From: Seminavis robusta
Lineage: Eukaryota; Bacillariophyta; Bacillariophyceae; Naviculales; Naviculaceae
DNA: 64,000 bases
Assembly (NCBI GenBank): GCA_903772945.1
Contig: CAICTM010000031.1
Span: 1-64,000 of the forward strand
Direction: 5' to 3'
Positions 40,934-52,248 of this stretch are shown here, piece after piece. Every line of letters begins with the position of its first letter. Position 1 is the first letter of the stretch. The position numbers and the translations under genes are program-made. A model generated the notes under the pieces. It did not search any database. It was not told the origin of the DNA and was given only the letters and a program-made list of their open reading frames with translations.

Positions 40934-43045
40934 CTAGACTGCCCCCTTTTTCCTAGTCGAACTACGGTTCGCGGAGTCCACTGACGCCATCAACGATCTT
41001 GCCGCACCACTACGTTTTGTATCTGAGCTCGTATTTGATTGATTTTTGGAAGATTTGACGACTGCCGTCAAAGACGCCGAGGAGTTTGATTTCATGCCCC
41101 CGTTGCGCACTAGCATCGGAGATGCCGTGCTCTCAGACGACTTGCGGGTGAGTTCCTTCTTCTTCTGGGACCCTTGGGATTGCTTTGCCAGGCCAGATTT
41201 CAACTTTCCCAGCGACTGTGACGCCGAAAGGTGGGTTTGTGGTGCGACATTGCTGCAGTCAGCACTTCCGGTTTGCGTCGTTCGCTGCTTAAAGCTTCCA
41301 GCGCTCTTGCTTCTTCTGGGGATCGCCACTGGTTTGCCAAGCTCCCAGTCAAAATATTCAAGAGGCGCGTGACTGACATCCGCTGGTTCCTTTGCTGTTT
41401 CGTTGCTAGAACTCATATCTTTCGAAGCACCAGAAGCCTCTTTGCCACGCTTACTTGATTCTTTCGCATGTTTTGTCCATTGAAAGTCGGGGCCATCCAC
41501 CCGTCCGTCCTCAGATTCATCTTCACGTTCAGCACAATGATTTCCGGATGAAACCACCTCAGTATCAGAATCGGTCAAGGCCGCGGTTGTGGCATCAGAG
41601 GTTCTACTGCTCTCCCCCCCTTTTCCTTCAGCGGTCGATTCCGTATTATCACTGCCATGGTCCGGCAATGGCGCGCTGATTGATCTTTTTGCTTTTGTAC
41701 GAAACTTGGCCGCAGGAAGCGTGGCACGCTTAACCAAGGGAAGCTCGTCATCGGATTCATCGTTGTTTGCGTTCAAAGAAGGAACACTGTTCGACCTGGT
41801 TTTCCTCTGCCGTGTTCTCCTGTCTTCCCTCTTTGACCTACGCTCATGTATCTCCACACATTTGTCATTGAGAGTGCCAGCGGATCTGTTGCGCCTGAGT
41901 TTTGCTAAAGGCAACTGGATATCTTTGCTTATCGCCATGCGCCTTCCCTGTTTCCCAATATCTACGGTTCCGGTCGTTCGGTTGCGCCGAAGTGGTGAGA
42001 TTGGGTTGCTGCGAGCACTGGACTCAATGGGCTTGATTCTACTGGGAGCTGGAGACTTGCTGCGTGCACTGCCACAACTGTTTCTTTTCAGAGCTGGACG
42101 GGGTGCCGTGTCCTTGTGTTTGGAGTTCCTCAGGGAGTCGCGCATTTGAGCCGAAGCAGCACCAGTGGATTGAACACGTCTCATCTGGGTCCCCGTGCTG
42201 TTGATCGTTTCTCTGAACGCTTTAAGCTCGATATCCTGTATGCAAGCGTCCAGTAACTCGTAGCTGTTGGGGTCAGCTTTCCAACCGAACGAAATCTTGA
42301 TGGTGACCATCTCTGATAAGGTGCCATCCCCGCTGACGATGAAATCGAGAGCCTCCGAGCCTTCGCTGTATCCAAAGAGTGCTCCAGCAAAGGTTACGTT
42401 GCAGATGCCCTGTTGTCCTTTGATGTCCCTTAGAAGCGAACCAAACTCTTTCAAAGCCAAACCTGAGGAGACTTCTACGTTGGCCTGGAATGTGATCTTG
42501 TTTCTCGTAGCAGTATTTTTAGACCCTTCAAAGGCAAACATGACCATTCTCTTTCGCCCCTGCCACCACTTGAACTGATCCCACGGGATGGAATCCACAA
42601 AGGAAATTGCATGCCATTCCCGATCTCCAGCAAACAAGAGCTTGGTTACTTTCCCCATGAGCTTTGGCCGGTGAGCACTGACAATGAGATCTTCTATCTC
42701 CAGCCTTCTTATTGACTTGTCCGACTTGACTTCATCTAGCCGAGCCGACACAAAGTCCAAAGAGACAACCATGTCCGATGCAAAGATATTCGTTGGCGCC
42801 TCTGCCACGGCGTGAGCTGCAGCCGAGATTTTGCGGCCGGTGGTCCTCCGAAAGCCCCAAGAACTGGTACGTCGAACGCCGCCGCTAGCGCGACGACTAT
42901 TTCCGGAGCTGGAACGTTGGACGCCGCGAAGGCGCCCAATACCAGTTGTTGACGATGAGACGTCGGGCATCATATTACTGGAGAGACCAATATCAATCGA
43001 AAACAAGGGAGGTGCTGTGAGTGGATCGTTAGGATGGCACATCAT
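40934..43045 (-). CDS. Disordered Ser/Arg-rich protein with one globular domain
   Basis: 703 aa, ATG at 43045. Residues 30-80 are basic and Ser-rich (RRTSSWGFRRTTGRK), like phosphorylation sites. A compact domain occupies about 88-290, including FASDMVVSLDFVSARLDEV, HRPKLMGKVTKLLFAG, a WHAISFVDSIPWDQFKWW strand, NKITFQANVEVSSGLALKEF and VTIKISFGWKADPNSYE. This has a mixed alpha/beta look with no match I can name. The remaining 410 residues are disordered with many RRNRSAGT, KRSISAP and SRKSSES motifs suited to basophilic kinases or 14-3-3 binding. No signal peptide or membrane segment. It looks like a lineage-specific regulatory or scaffold protein; the role is unknown. Confidence 0.7.
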   Translation of the reverse strand: MMCHPNDPLTAPPLFSIDIGLSSNMMPDVSSSTTGIGRLRGVQRSSSGNSRRASGGVRRTSSWGFRRTTGRKISAAAHAVAEAPTNIFASDMVVSLDFVSARLDEVKSDKSIRRLEIEDLIVSAHRPKLMGKVTKLLFAGDREWHAISFVDSIPWDQFKWWQGRKRMVMFAFEGSKNTATRNKITFQANVEVSSGLALKEFGSLLRDIKGQQGICNVTFAGALFGYSEGSEALDFIVSGDGTLSEMVTIKISFGWKADPNSYELLDACIQDIELKAFRETINSTGTQMRRVQSTGAASAQMRDSLRNSKHKDTAPRPALKRNSCGSARSKSPAPSRIKPIESSARSNPISPLRRNRTTGTVDIGKQGRRMAISKDIQLPLAKLRRNRSAGTLNDKCVEIHERRSKREDRRTRQRKTRSNSVPSLNANNDESDDELPLVKRATLPAAKFRTKAKRSISAPLPDHGSDNTESTAEGKGGESSRTSDATTAALTDSDTEVVSSGNHCAEREDESEDGRVDGPDFQWTKHAKESSKRGKEASGASKDMSSSNETAKEPADVSHAPLEYFDWELGKPVAIPRRSKSAGSFKQRTTQTGSADCSNVAPQTHLSASQSLGKLKSGLAKQSQGSQKKKELTRKSSESTASPMLVRNGGMKSNSSASLTAVVKSSKNQSNTSSDTKRSGAARSLMASVDSANRSSTRKKGAV

Positions 43046-44224
43046 TTCACGGTGATCTCTGTACCGATATCACTTACAAAGAGTTGGATTGTTTCAGGGA
43101 TGACTTGACTGCCAACTGCCAACTGCCAACTGTCAACAACAATCTTCTTGGCCAATATAAATGATTTGGCTTGCAGGGTGCTATGGAGAGCCTTTGAAAA
43201 TGCCTCCTGGGAAGTTCTGTTGTGTTATTATAATAACGGAGGCTCCTCTCTCTTCTCTGGTCGGGATCCGGCTGGCCACTTTAATGAAGAAGCATACCAG
43301 TGAAGGCATTTTGATGAAAAAGGCTCCGCTTAGGATCCTCGGTTGGGCCTTGTTGATTTTGATGCGCCGTACGGAGCCGGTGCGGCATCCAGGAATGATC
43401 GGAGAAACTTGACACCCTTCGGCAAGCGGAAGCTGCGGCTCTGCGCTTACCGTATGTGCTCGTAGCTCGTGGTCTCGTGGTACGCTCCGTCACCCCAACC
43501 GCTGTACAGGCAGCTTCGATTTTATTGATTCAAACGCGCGCCACTCTTTTCAGTACACTTCTACACGAGCTCTAGTAGAACTGTAGCAGAAATGCCGGCA
43601 CGCGTTTGAATTATTAAAATCGAAGCTGCTCGTATTAGTACTGGCCTAGTTACAGTACGATATGTACTGAGAAAGTGAACTAGTCTACGGATACTGTAGG
43701 AAAGAGACGGCATGCTGAGGGCCTTCATTATTTATTATTTATATTTGCAACCATCAGCTCGAACCGGTAACGGGTACACGTTGTTCCATCTACAGTGTCT
43801 GGTCACACACTTAAATTAAAAAAATACATCGTCTTAGCCAGCTAGAGTAGCGCTCGAACCGACCTGAAAGCATTGAATGAATAATTTGAAAGCAGCCACA
43901 TGTCTGCCATCATCAGATCTTCTCGGTCCTGCTTTGGCTTGTGGGAGGCAAACGGCGAGCTGCTTCTTGGTGTGCTATCTCAGAAGTTACTGGTATGTTC
44001 TAGCTAGAGCTCCTCTTGCTGCCTCCTTCAGCGCTGTGGATGCTTGTGTGGCTGTCCGGAGCGGCGATGGGACGAGCAACCACCTACTTTCTACTATTCC
44101 CAAGGCTTGACGGAACTCCTCCCTTCATAGCATTTCAAAGATTGCTTGGATGTTGTTTTAAAGGTGCTCAACATTGGGCACGCTCTGGCTGACTGGGAGC
44201 TGGGTGGTTTTGCCCATGGTCGAG
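43046..44224. other. Spacer with a foldback repeat
   Basis: No gene. Four TGCCAAC-type units lie at about 43111-43137, and a long inverted repeat at 43510-43629 (listed separately). Confidence 0.5.
43510..43629. repeat. Foldback/MITE-like inverted repeat
   Basis: Arms 43510-43538 and 43601-43629 are inverted copies over 29 nt with two mismatches (GCAGCTTCGATTTTA... / ...TAAAATCGAAGCTGC). Pairing extends a little further inward to about 33 nt. The loop is about 60 bases. It may be a small non-autonomous DNA element or a hairpin RNA. No clear target duplication is seen. Confidence 0.7.
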
Positions 44225-44840
44225 TCAATTTTGTTGCTGTTTTGTTGTAGTCTTCCTCTTGCTTAGTCTGCTCTTCCTATTCAGTCTCTGGGCCACTGCC
44301 ATAGTTGTCTGCATAGTCATCATAATCTTCGTAGCCATCGTCGTTCGGAGATACCCTAGCCGATCCGCCGTTGTCATCGTCATCGTCTTCAAATGAAACC
44401 TTCTTCTCCCGTGGTTCATATTCATTCTGTATGTCCTAACGGGATCTCTTTGGGCTGCATCAATTGCTGTGAGGAGGAGTGGAATTGGAGATTCCCATGC
44501 CTCTGAATGGCTTCTTGTTGTAGTATCGACCAGAGTTCTCTTCCTCGAAGGATGTCTTGGGAAGACCATCCACCTCCATCTCATCAGCTTTGGCCTCATT
44601 CTCCGGCACAGTTGCCACTTTCGGCACTGCTTTCGGTGTTGCTGGTTGTGGTGGTCATGGTCTTGGTGGTGTCTCCTTCACGGATGGTTGCCCAGGTGGC
44701 TTCAACCGATTGCTCCGTGGCTTGTGTTCTAACATCTCCACTTCTCTTCCACGGCGGGTGCTGCCTCCTACCGCGGCCTGAGGCCTGTTGCTGGTCAATT
44801 TAAGCCAGCGGAGCTGTGTAACCTCGGCAGAAAGGTTTCA
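44225..44840 (-). pseudogene. Decayed acidic ORF remnant
   Basis: On the minus strand, in shifting frames, there is a gene-like text: MEVDGLPKTSFEEENSG, YNKKPFRGMGISNSTPP, then EPREKKVSFEDDDDDNGG, VSPNDDGYEDYDDYADNYG. It is interrupted by stops and has no full open frame. It may be the downstream continuation of the protein starting at 46286, or an independent relic. No family recognised. Confidence 0.35.
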
Positions 44841-44843
44841 GTG

Positions 44844-45066
44844 TAGAAGCAGATACCGGTACCCCTATTAGACTAGCTAGCTAGCTAGAAGCAGATACCT
44901 CTACTAGTGCTTAGCTAGTGCTTAGCTAGTGCTTAACTTGCGCTTAGCTAGCTAGAAGCAGATTCCCATAGCAAGTTAGCTAGAAGCAGATACTCCTAGC
45001 TAGCTAGAGTCCCAGTTATATAGCGTTCGCTGGCTTTAGAGTTTTTCCTGGTAGAAGCAAATCCCC
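44844..45066. repeat. Irregular tandem repeats, TAGAAGCAGATMC family
   Basis: Five copies of (C)TAGAAGCA(G/A)AT(A/T/C)C are interleaved with three AGTGCTTAGCT units and TAGCTAGC runs. Spacing is irregular (about 40, 65, 30 and 60 nt), so slippage of the TAGC-rich background is the probable origin. Confidence 0.6.
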
Positions 45067-45491
45067 CTACAAGGATGCATGTATAGCTTTAGCTGGTTTT
45101 TTAAAGCACCATCCTAGCTAGGATACTTATTTAGTTTTTGCTGACTTATTTGTATTCGAACCCTACCCTTATACCTGCAGGGACCGCCGTAGCAGGAAAA
45201 ACAATTAAAGGGGTTGAGGGCTCTGGCAGCAAGACTGCCGAGGTAATCTTCATAGTCTTTGTTGCGGCGACGTTCTTCTTCTTTGCTCCACCCACAATCA
45301 CAGCCCATGCGATAGTCCTCGGGTGGCTGTTGCTGTTGATGATGCTGCTGCCGGGCCTGGGTGCACTATGGCTGCCATGGTTTCGGGTCTGCTATTTCGG
45401 GTCTGCTGCTAGCAATCGTAGTTCGTTGAGGACGAGGCACTGTTTGTGGTTGGCGGAACGTAGGCTGGCGCTGCTGATGTGGAGGTGTCCG

Positions 45492-46286
45492 CTAGGCAGC
45501 AGGCGCAGGTGCTGGTTGGTTTTTAAAAGAAGCTGTTGCGGCGGCCCATGTCATTGAGTAGTTGGCATGGTCCTCCGTCATGTTGAAAAGGCTGTAGTCA
45601 TTATACTCATCGTAGCGGTTGTCTCCTTTGTCTTGGGCAACCTCGAATGCTGTCACCAACGTGCAGAAGGCCTGAAAGATGGCCCCTCCCTTGCTCCTGT
45701 CAGGTGGAGTATTCCAGCGACAGTGTTGCTCATGCATTGCAGCCGGCTGAAGACCAGGACCGATGCAGAAGCAACCTTCCAGTTGCATGCCCAAATCAAC
45801 TTCATACAACTGCCACTGGCCAGCCAGCTTCTGGAGCTCTGGCTCGATAGCATCCGCCATATCTGGATCTTCCACAGCAATGGTCCCAAGCAAGAAGTCT
45901 GACATGCACATTTTGGATGGCAATCTCCAGCGAACAGCAATCCTAGTGCCACCGGTGACTTGCTTTTGGGAAATGTTGATGTCTTCGGGCTTGCAGCCGG
46001 ACATGGCGATTGCAAGAATGCTGACTCGACGACGCAAGCGACGAAAGGGTGAGTCTGGATCGTCACTCTGAAATATTTTGACAATAATGGTTGGGGTGCC
46101 GATGTACTGGCGTGCATCAAAATTGATGTTATGGATGCCCGCCAACACGTTGCCCATGGCATCATCGGTGGCCGCAGCAGCAGCAGCAGCAGTGGCGGCC
46201 GCAGTAGGTTCCTGGTCGCCTCCTGGATGGACTGGAGTGGTCCGTGAGGTCTTCTTCTTCGGGGTGACTTTCTTTTTCGGTGGCAT
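45492..46286 (-). CDS. Unknown protein, possibly multi-copy element-associated
   Basis: 264 aa from ATG 46286 (MPPKKKVTPKKKTS). The frame is open further upstream to about 46412 and may be joined to an upstream exon at an acceptor near 46375. A basic start and an Ala run (TAAATAAAAAAAT) are followed by a compact domain about 50-190: YIGTPTIIVKIFQSDD, RRRVSILAIAMSGCKPEDI, TRIAVRWRLPSKM, SDFLLGTIAVEDPDM and QLYEVDLGMQLEGCFC. The strand-rich pattern gives a small beta or alpha/beta domain, family unknown. After the stop at 45492 coding-like text continues downstream (Gln/Pro-rich, then CDCGWSKEEERRRNKDYEDY at about 45300-45260). The gene may therefore be truncated relative to its relatives. Confidence 0.5.
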   Translation of the reverse strand: MPPKKKVTPKKKTSRTTPVHPGGDQEPTAAATAAAAAAATDDAMGNVLAGIHNINFDARQYIGTPTIIVKIFQSDDPDSPFRRLRRRVSILAIAMSGCKPEDINISQKQVTGGTRIAVRWRLPSKMCMSDFLLGTIAVEDPDMADAIEPELQKLAGQWQLYEVDLGMQLEGCFCIGPGLQPAAMHEQHCRWNTPPDRSKGGAIFQAFCTLVTAFEVAQDKGDNRYDEYNDYSLFNMTEDHANYSMTWAAATASFKNQPAPAPAA

Positions 46287-46412
46287 CTTCTCTGCAAATC
46301 CAGGCAGACCGTCAGGACGTCTTCGAGCTTGGTCGAGGATGCCAATAGCACGCGTAAAGATGTTTGGCAATCCTAGTAGGGAACAACAATCAATAACTGA
46401 GATGACGCACAA

Positions 46413-48436
46413 ATAACAATTAAATTGTCAATCCCCTCCTCATTAGTTTCATCAAACGCACCCTCTCTACTTTATCTGATGATGACCCAACTACTACCTT
46501 ACATGGTGGTGACTCCCATCTACCTGTTGCTATGCTTCCTACATCCGTTGGCACACCACCATCACATTTTCTTTTACCACCGGCTGCAATTGCCCTACAA
46601 CCCATCCTTTTGATGTATTCCCATGCCTACAACCTTATCCAACTACTCTACAGCATACTCATATGTCCTCTTTTCTAGCCTTTCTTTGTAATCCAACCTG
46701 AGTTCCCAGCTTGGATTAGGGGAGAGAGTCAGCTGAATTACGGACACAGTACAGACCATATCCCTCCAGTACATTACAGTAGCTCTCACTTATCCTTTAG
46801 CATGACATTACACTGATTGATAGGTCTCGTGACAGCTGACATCGCAACTGCCTGTGGAACGTATATCCGGGAGGTGTTCTGGCACGGGTTCTCCAGCCCC
46901 TTGATGCCAAGAACAACATATTTTAAGCGATCCCAAGAACGACCAAAGGATCACATCGCAGAACATGGCCGCTTTTCTGGAAGGCCCTCACTTTGTTCGC
47001 TCCAAACCTGACTTTAGATGTACCACTGGGCAGATGGCATGTCTCTGCCAATAAGTTGCTTGCGCATGCGACATCGGTTCTTTTATGACGTCGAGCAAAC
47101 GTTGTCTATCAACAGGTTGACAATGCTGACTCTGAATTTTGGATGTTCCATAAAATAACGAAGTTTTATTTTAAGGTCACACCTTGCTATGGACAATCCC
47201 ACTGAACGATACCATAATGAACCGGCATACCTCAGACGCACGGAGCCGCTCACTTAGGAACCGGCCTAGTGTAAGCCCCCGCCAGAGAAAATGTAAAAAC
47301 CCTGGCAGGTGCTGTACGACTAACTATCTGCCCCTTGGCTGAATCGCCCTCTATTTCTATGGTAATCCCCGTCAGTACATAGTTACCGTGTTTGTGCATG
47401 CTCCTCGCGTGCATGCTCCATGCGTAGTGCTTTGTTGACGACTGGTAGCTAACCAGTTGGCCAGTCATACTTGATATCTCCTGGCCCTTTGGCCATCTGT
47501 TCCTTCAGTGGCCTCTCGAAGATGATGTCAAGTAGGTGCTCTGGTAGCAGCTCTGCTTTTTCATACAGGAGTTCCACTTCCCACGGGTTGGAGCTGCTCC
47601 TGCTTCATCTAAGAAGCGCATAATGGGGTAGCGCGAAAACAGCGGGGTCGGTTACAAAATTGCCAGGTCAGTCGATGGTAAGGTTACCAATCGGTAACTG
47701 ACCTCGCGCTTATGTATGGTGGGTACAAGAACACCGAGGAATGATCCTTCCCATTTTGTGAGGTCAGCTGTGCAATATTCAAGAACCTCTTATCCTACTA
47801 ATTGAAGACGATCGACTCAGGCATATACAGATGCAATTGCAGCATAAGTCATTGGCATAATGGTTACAGAATGTTGAACTAAGCGTTCACTATTCCTCTA
47901 CCGAATTCCGTTCCCCTTTCTATACATGGCTTACAAGTTGATGCACTTTGTGATGCTAATTACAGAAGGGCAGTTGTAGGCTATTCCCCAAGCCCCGGAA
48001 TCCAAAACAGCTCAGCCATTCCTTCCCAAATGAAAGAGTCCTAGGTTACTAAATCTATAAGTAGGGGTTTCCAAAATGGAGAAAAGCAGTACACAATGTT
48101 GGATATGATTGGGGCTAAATTCGTTATGGTACTACTAATAACAGAGTAGTGGAGGTAAGCGAACAATGACATAATGTTCGTAGTAAAAGGGGAGAAACAG
48201 GCCACTCATATGTAACCAACTGTAACGGTACGGGCATCCATAGGTCCGAGAAAAGGGTCCAAATGATTCCAAAAAAGGACGGCTGGGGCAACCAAACAAG
48301 GACGCCATAGGTAACAAAGTCGTCTTGGAAGCCCTGCTAAAAGGGGAGAAATGAAATTGAAGAAAGTGGAGGAAGCCACCAAAAGCCTGGGTAGGACCCC
48401 ACCAAATGATGGGGTCCTAGGTTGCCAAGGGGCAAC
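46413..48436. other. Gene-poor interval
   Basis: Nothing that I can support as a gene. Short minus-strand fragments around 47250-47600 read like decayed coding text but match nothing recognisable. Confidence 0.4.
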
Positions 48437-49647
48437 CTAATCATCAATCTCATCAAGATTCACACTGGACTCTTGGCGCTTGCGCTTCTTCTTGGAGTCC
48501 TCAGTTCCAGCATCGACACTATCAGGAATCTTGTAGATGTCCTTGCGCACACGAGCAAGGATGGCCCGCTCCACAATTTAGCATGGTCCTGGCTCTAGAT
48601 TCCTTGACAACTTCTGCAAATCCTTGAAGCGGCAAGGCCTTTATCACCCCACCCTCCAAAAAAGACAATACGAACTGGAGTACCTCCCTTCATAAACTCC
48701 CTCCGGATCATCTGCTTTGCTGGAGCGAGGCAACTTCACGTCCAAGGTGAAGCCATTGGTAACCTTGAAGTACTGTGCCACTTTCCATTGGTAGCGTTGC
48801 CTTCATTGTCCACAGCACCTGGTTCCGCTGTGTAACCTTCTCGAAGCGAGGGCAGCAAATGCTTCCGAATTGGGAGGGAAGCCTCCAAACCATCAACCGG
48901 CTTCCGAAATGATGTAGTTCTTGCGAACTGCCTTCTCCAAAACTTGGATGCACAACCAGCCTGAGCATAAGAGCAATCCCACATCCATTTAGCAACAAAC
49001 ATGAGTCGCTCATGCTGTGCCTTCGCACCTCAGTGGCTCCCTCTCCAGGTGCAACAAGATGGCATCCCGCTTGATCACCTCAGGACTCAATCATGGTGGG
49101 AACTTTTCCACTCCAGTACCTTGACAAGCTTCTTGACATGCTCAAAGATTCGGTTACAAACATAGTTGCGTACAACATTGAGGGTCTTGACTGCAATAGG
49201 TGACCAGAGCTTGATGAACAGTTGCGCTTGGACTTAATACCTATGTCAGCACGCAAGAAAAGGGAGGTAGCCGTGTGAGATTTGCAAGGTGCATCAGACA
49301 ATCCGCAAGCAAAACCAACTCAATTATGTACGTCTGTCCTTCTTTGAATTGCCAGTCAACATCAGCCCCTTCAACTGCATAGTATCAAGAGTGGCCGTGG
49401 TAAGGGCAATTGCAGCTTGTCGCTGTTGACAAACTTGAACTCCGCCAGTCAGTGTTCTTGATTGCCGTCTTCATCTCCTTATTCATCGGAGCCTTTCATC
49501 GGTGGTGACAATAAAATGGACATCGTTTTGGCTACCGATTCATCATAGTAGCATCCGAATCAGTTCGTTCCTTCCAAACTCAGCTTCTCATCTTTGCCTT
49601 TCCTCCTCAAGCTGCTTCTGCAACGCTATAACTTCCTCCCAAATCAG
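48437..49647 (-). pseudogene. Decayed ORF of unknown family
   Basis: The minus strand shows coding-like text in several frames. From the upstream end it contains a Gln/Glu-rich coiled-coil-like LQKQLEEE, then a stretch with CNRIFEHVKKLVKVLEW-like content, ERLMFVAKWMWDCSYAQAG, FRKPVDGLEASLPIRKHLLP, YFKVTNGFTLDVKLPRS, ILARVRKDIYKIPDSVDAG and KKKRKRQESSVNLDEIDD before a stop at 48437. Several single-base shifts separate these pieces. The solo LTR next to it begins where the text ends, so it may have been cut by that insertion. No family recognised. Confidence 0.4.
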
Positions 49648-50004
49648 TGACTACGCTAAAGCTAGTGTAAAATCTTTGAGTGTTTTGAGTTTGAGAGAAA
49701 TTAAAGTTAAGAGAAGATTAGAAAGCTAATGAAAACTAATCAACCGAGAGAGATCATCATACAGGGATCGTAGATCTGGTCTCCGCGGGAGACTATAAAA
49801 TGTATAGAGTAGGTTGCGGTAGTAATCCTAATCTCCACGATCCTAAAACGAACGCGTGTGAAGATTTGTCTAGGATGGATCTAGTAGCGTGGAAGTACTC
49901 CACGCTGCTAAAATATCTAAGCGATGTTTCATCATCAACCTAGTATAGACTAGAGCGTCATGAGAACACTGTCTCAAAACTATCAGAGAGACTCAGTCAG
50001 AGTC
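49648..50004 (-). repeat. Solo LTR of the Gypsy family, inverted and shortened
   Basis: Reverse complement of the LTRs at 9542-9966 and 13503-13921, with obvious matches such as the Gly-run-free segments around CTAGTGTAAA, AAACTAATCA and GTGGAAGTACT. About 70 bases of the LTR start are missing or unrecognisable. It has diverged more than the two LTRs of the intact pair and is probably older. No internal region is attached. Confidence 0.8.
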
Positions 50005-52248
50005 ACTTTTCCAAGGGAAGCCGAACACCGAAGCGCTTCCCCTCTGGATCTGTCACACAAGAACAACAACACACAATAGAAACAAACACAACCAATCGTC
50101 ATACCTATACCATATACACTACCAATTAGCACCATTAGAAGCATTGAAACGAAGCGAAGGACCTCAGGAAGCCTTTTTCTGTTATCTTGTTGAAAGTACT
50201 GTTTTACTATAGGATCAATCAACGTCATCACGGAAAACATACACCCCTTTTTCCTCCCTTTATCTCATTCAAGCCCTCATTCAACCCCGGTTGACAGGAT
50301 CGATACTCCTATCCCTGCCACCCTCTATCAAGCGACTATCAAACGGCCTTCTCTGGTTAGTTTAGAAAGCCATCCCAATTGAAATACTACGAGATCGGGG
50401 GTTTTCATTCTCGACCACCGACGGCCAAGTTGGAAAAATTAACACAAGAAGAAGTCTCCGTCTTCTGCAGTCCCAGAATAGAAGAGAAACACATACCCAT
50501 TTGTTACTTTCTGATCTCTGCGACTGCGCCCAACTGCGAGCCAACCACCGTGTAGATGGGGTGAAGCGCCGACACGTCTTTTTCTCACGACTGGTGCCTG
50601 GAAGTCAGTAGATGAGCCCTCAAGATTGCATTACACGTATTTAACTTGCAGGTCTCGATCATGCTTGCCGAAAACACAGTTAGTTCTACCGCACAGCACG
50701 CAGTAAGCTGCGATGATGAGGTTCCCTCCGCGGGAAACTGTGGAGTGAGAAAGGCGGGAGATTTACGGGACATGAATACATAGACAAACCGGGCTGTACC
50801 CGTGGGAAGATATGTCACACCACCACTTAGAATTAGTAAAAGCTTAGGCTGCCTTTAATGCTATCAAGTCTGATCGTGGATGAGAGATGCTATGTGCACA
50901 ATGGGTTTTTGAGATTATTCCATTCCACTCTTTTGTTGTACCAGTCAGCTTGACAGTACAGACCAACTATAGTATGTCCACCTGTTTTCTATGATGTAAA
51001 ATCTGATTTATCATCACTTTACGTTGAAAACAGTGATTACAAGATACCCCTAAGCAGGAAGGTCAACTGGTCTGCTTGCTTTGTGTATGAGGGGAATACC
51101 AGCTTCCTCAGCATCTCACATTATTTATTTTAGAGCTCGTTTTAGTCCTTTTCATTCGCAATTCGGCACGACGTAAGCTGCACGAAGACACCACCCTAGC
51201 ACCAGCTCTATCGGCTTTCTAACTGCAGTAACTGGTGATGGTGCTGTTGAATCCGATCTACACACTAGTCTACCAGGTGGTACCAGTATCCATCAACTGC
51301 ATGTACCGGTACAGTAACTGTTTGTTGATAAAGCCCCTCGTTCCCAGTCCGGGCTAAGCAGCCATCTTACTGCATGTACAACATGTACAGTATGTTTGCA
51401 CCGCTACATGTACGTACAAGAGTATTGAGTATTGTACTGGAGTTGGTTGGCTGTTCGGGTTGGCTGCCTTGCTTGCCAATCAAAGGCAAGATCTTGGCTA
51501 CCAAGCTACCCATCTATCTATGTGCTGGCGAATAGCCACTCATCAGGCAAGGTCATTAAAAATGTTACCTTGTAGCCTTGAAATGAAGTGGGGATGGACT
51601 CGACTCGATCATGGTTGAATTTTGAGTTAATTAATACCAGTGGAAAGGCAAAAAGTTACCATCGTGTGTTCTAGCTAGCAAACAGAAATAATGATCTTTG
51701 ATACTTGTAACAGCTCTTGTAACCCCTCGCAACTCGGAACTGCGATGTGTCCAGCGAGGATGGATTGAAGTATTCCTCCGTCAAGCAAGTTGATCAGTTA
51801 CCATTGTTGCTCGGAAACAATGGACAATCCACCAACCATGGTTCTCCTGGAGCTCGATCTTTGCACACCTAATCTTCCAGCTTACTTCTCGCTGCTGGAT
51901 AGTTTTAGTTAGGATCTGCCCTTTATTGGTGCCGGTGGCTAGCTACTAGTCTGAGCCATGCTGTGCTCGGTACTAGTAGGCTTCAGATCGATATTACTTT
52001 GGGTATTCGTCTGCCTTATTGTTTGACAGCTCTGCCGGGAATCTTAAGGGACATATCCCTGCCCCTACTAAGATACCCCTGTCATTGCAAAGATACGGCT
52101 TCAATTTGATTTTTGCAGAAACGTTGACACCACCAGCATTGGGCAGTTGGTCCCAATGCGGCTTGATTGATCTTTCGCCTTCAACTGTCTCTGTCCTTGG
52201 CCTTGTTCTGGAACGACACACATCTTTCTGTTCTGGCAAAGCCCAACC
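50005..52248. other. Gene-poor interval upstream of the antenna gene
   Basis: No gene supported. A possible second type of LTR (about 50384-50818, minus, TGTGAC...TTTCA ends) is discussed in the findings. CATGTACA/TGTACATG strings are dense at 51370-51425. The last few hundred bases should hold the antenna promoter, but no clear TATA box is seen. Confidence 0.4.
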
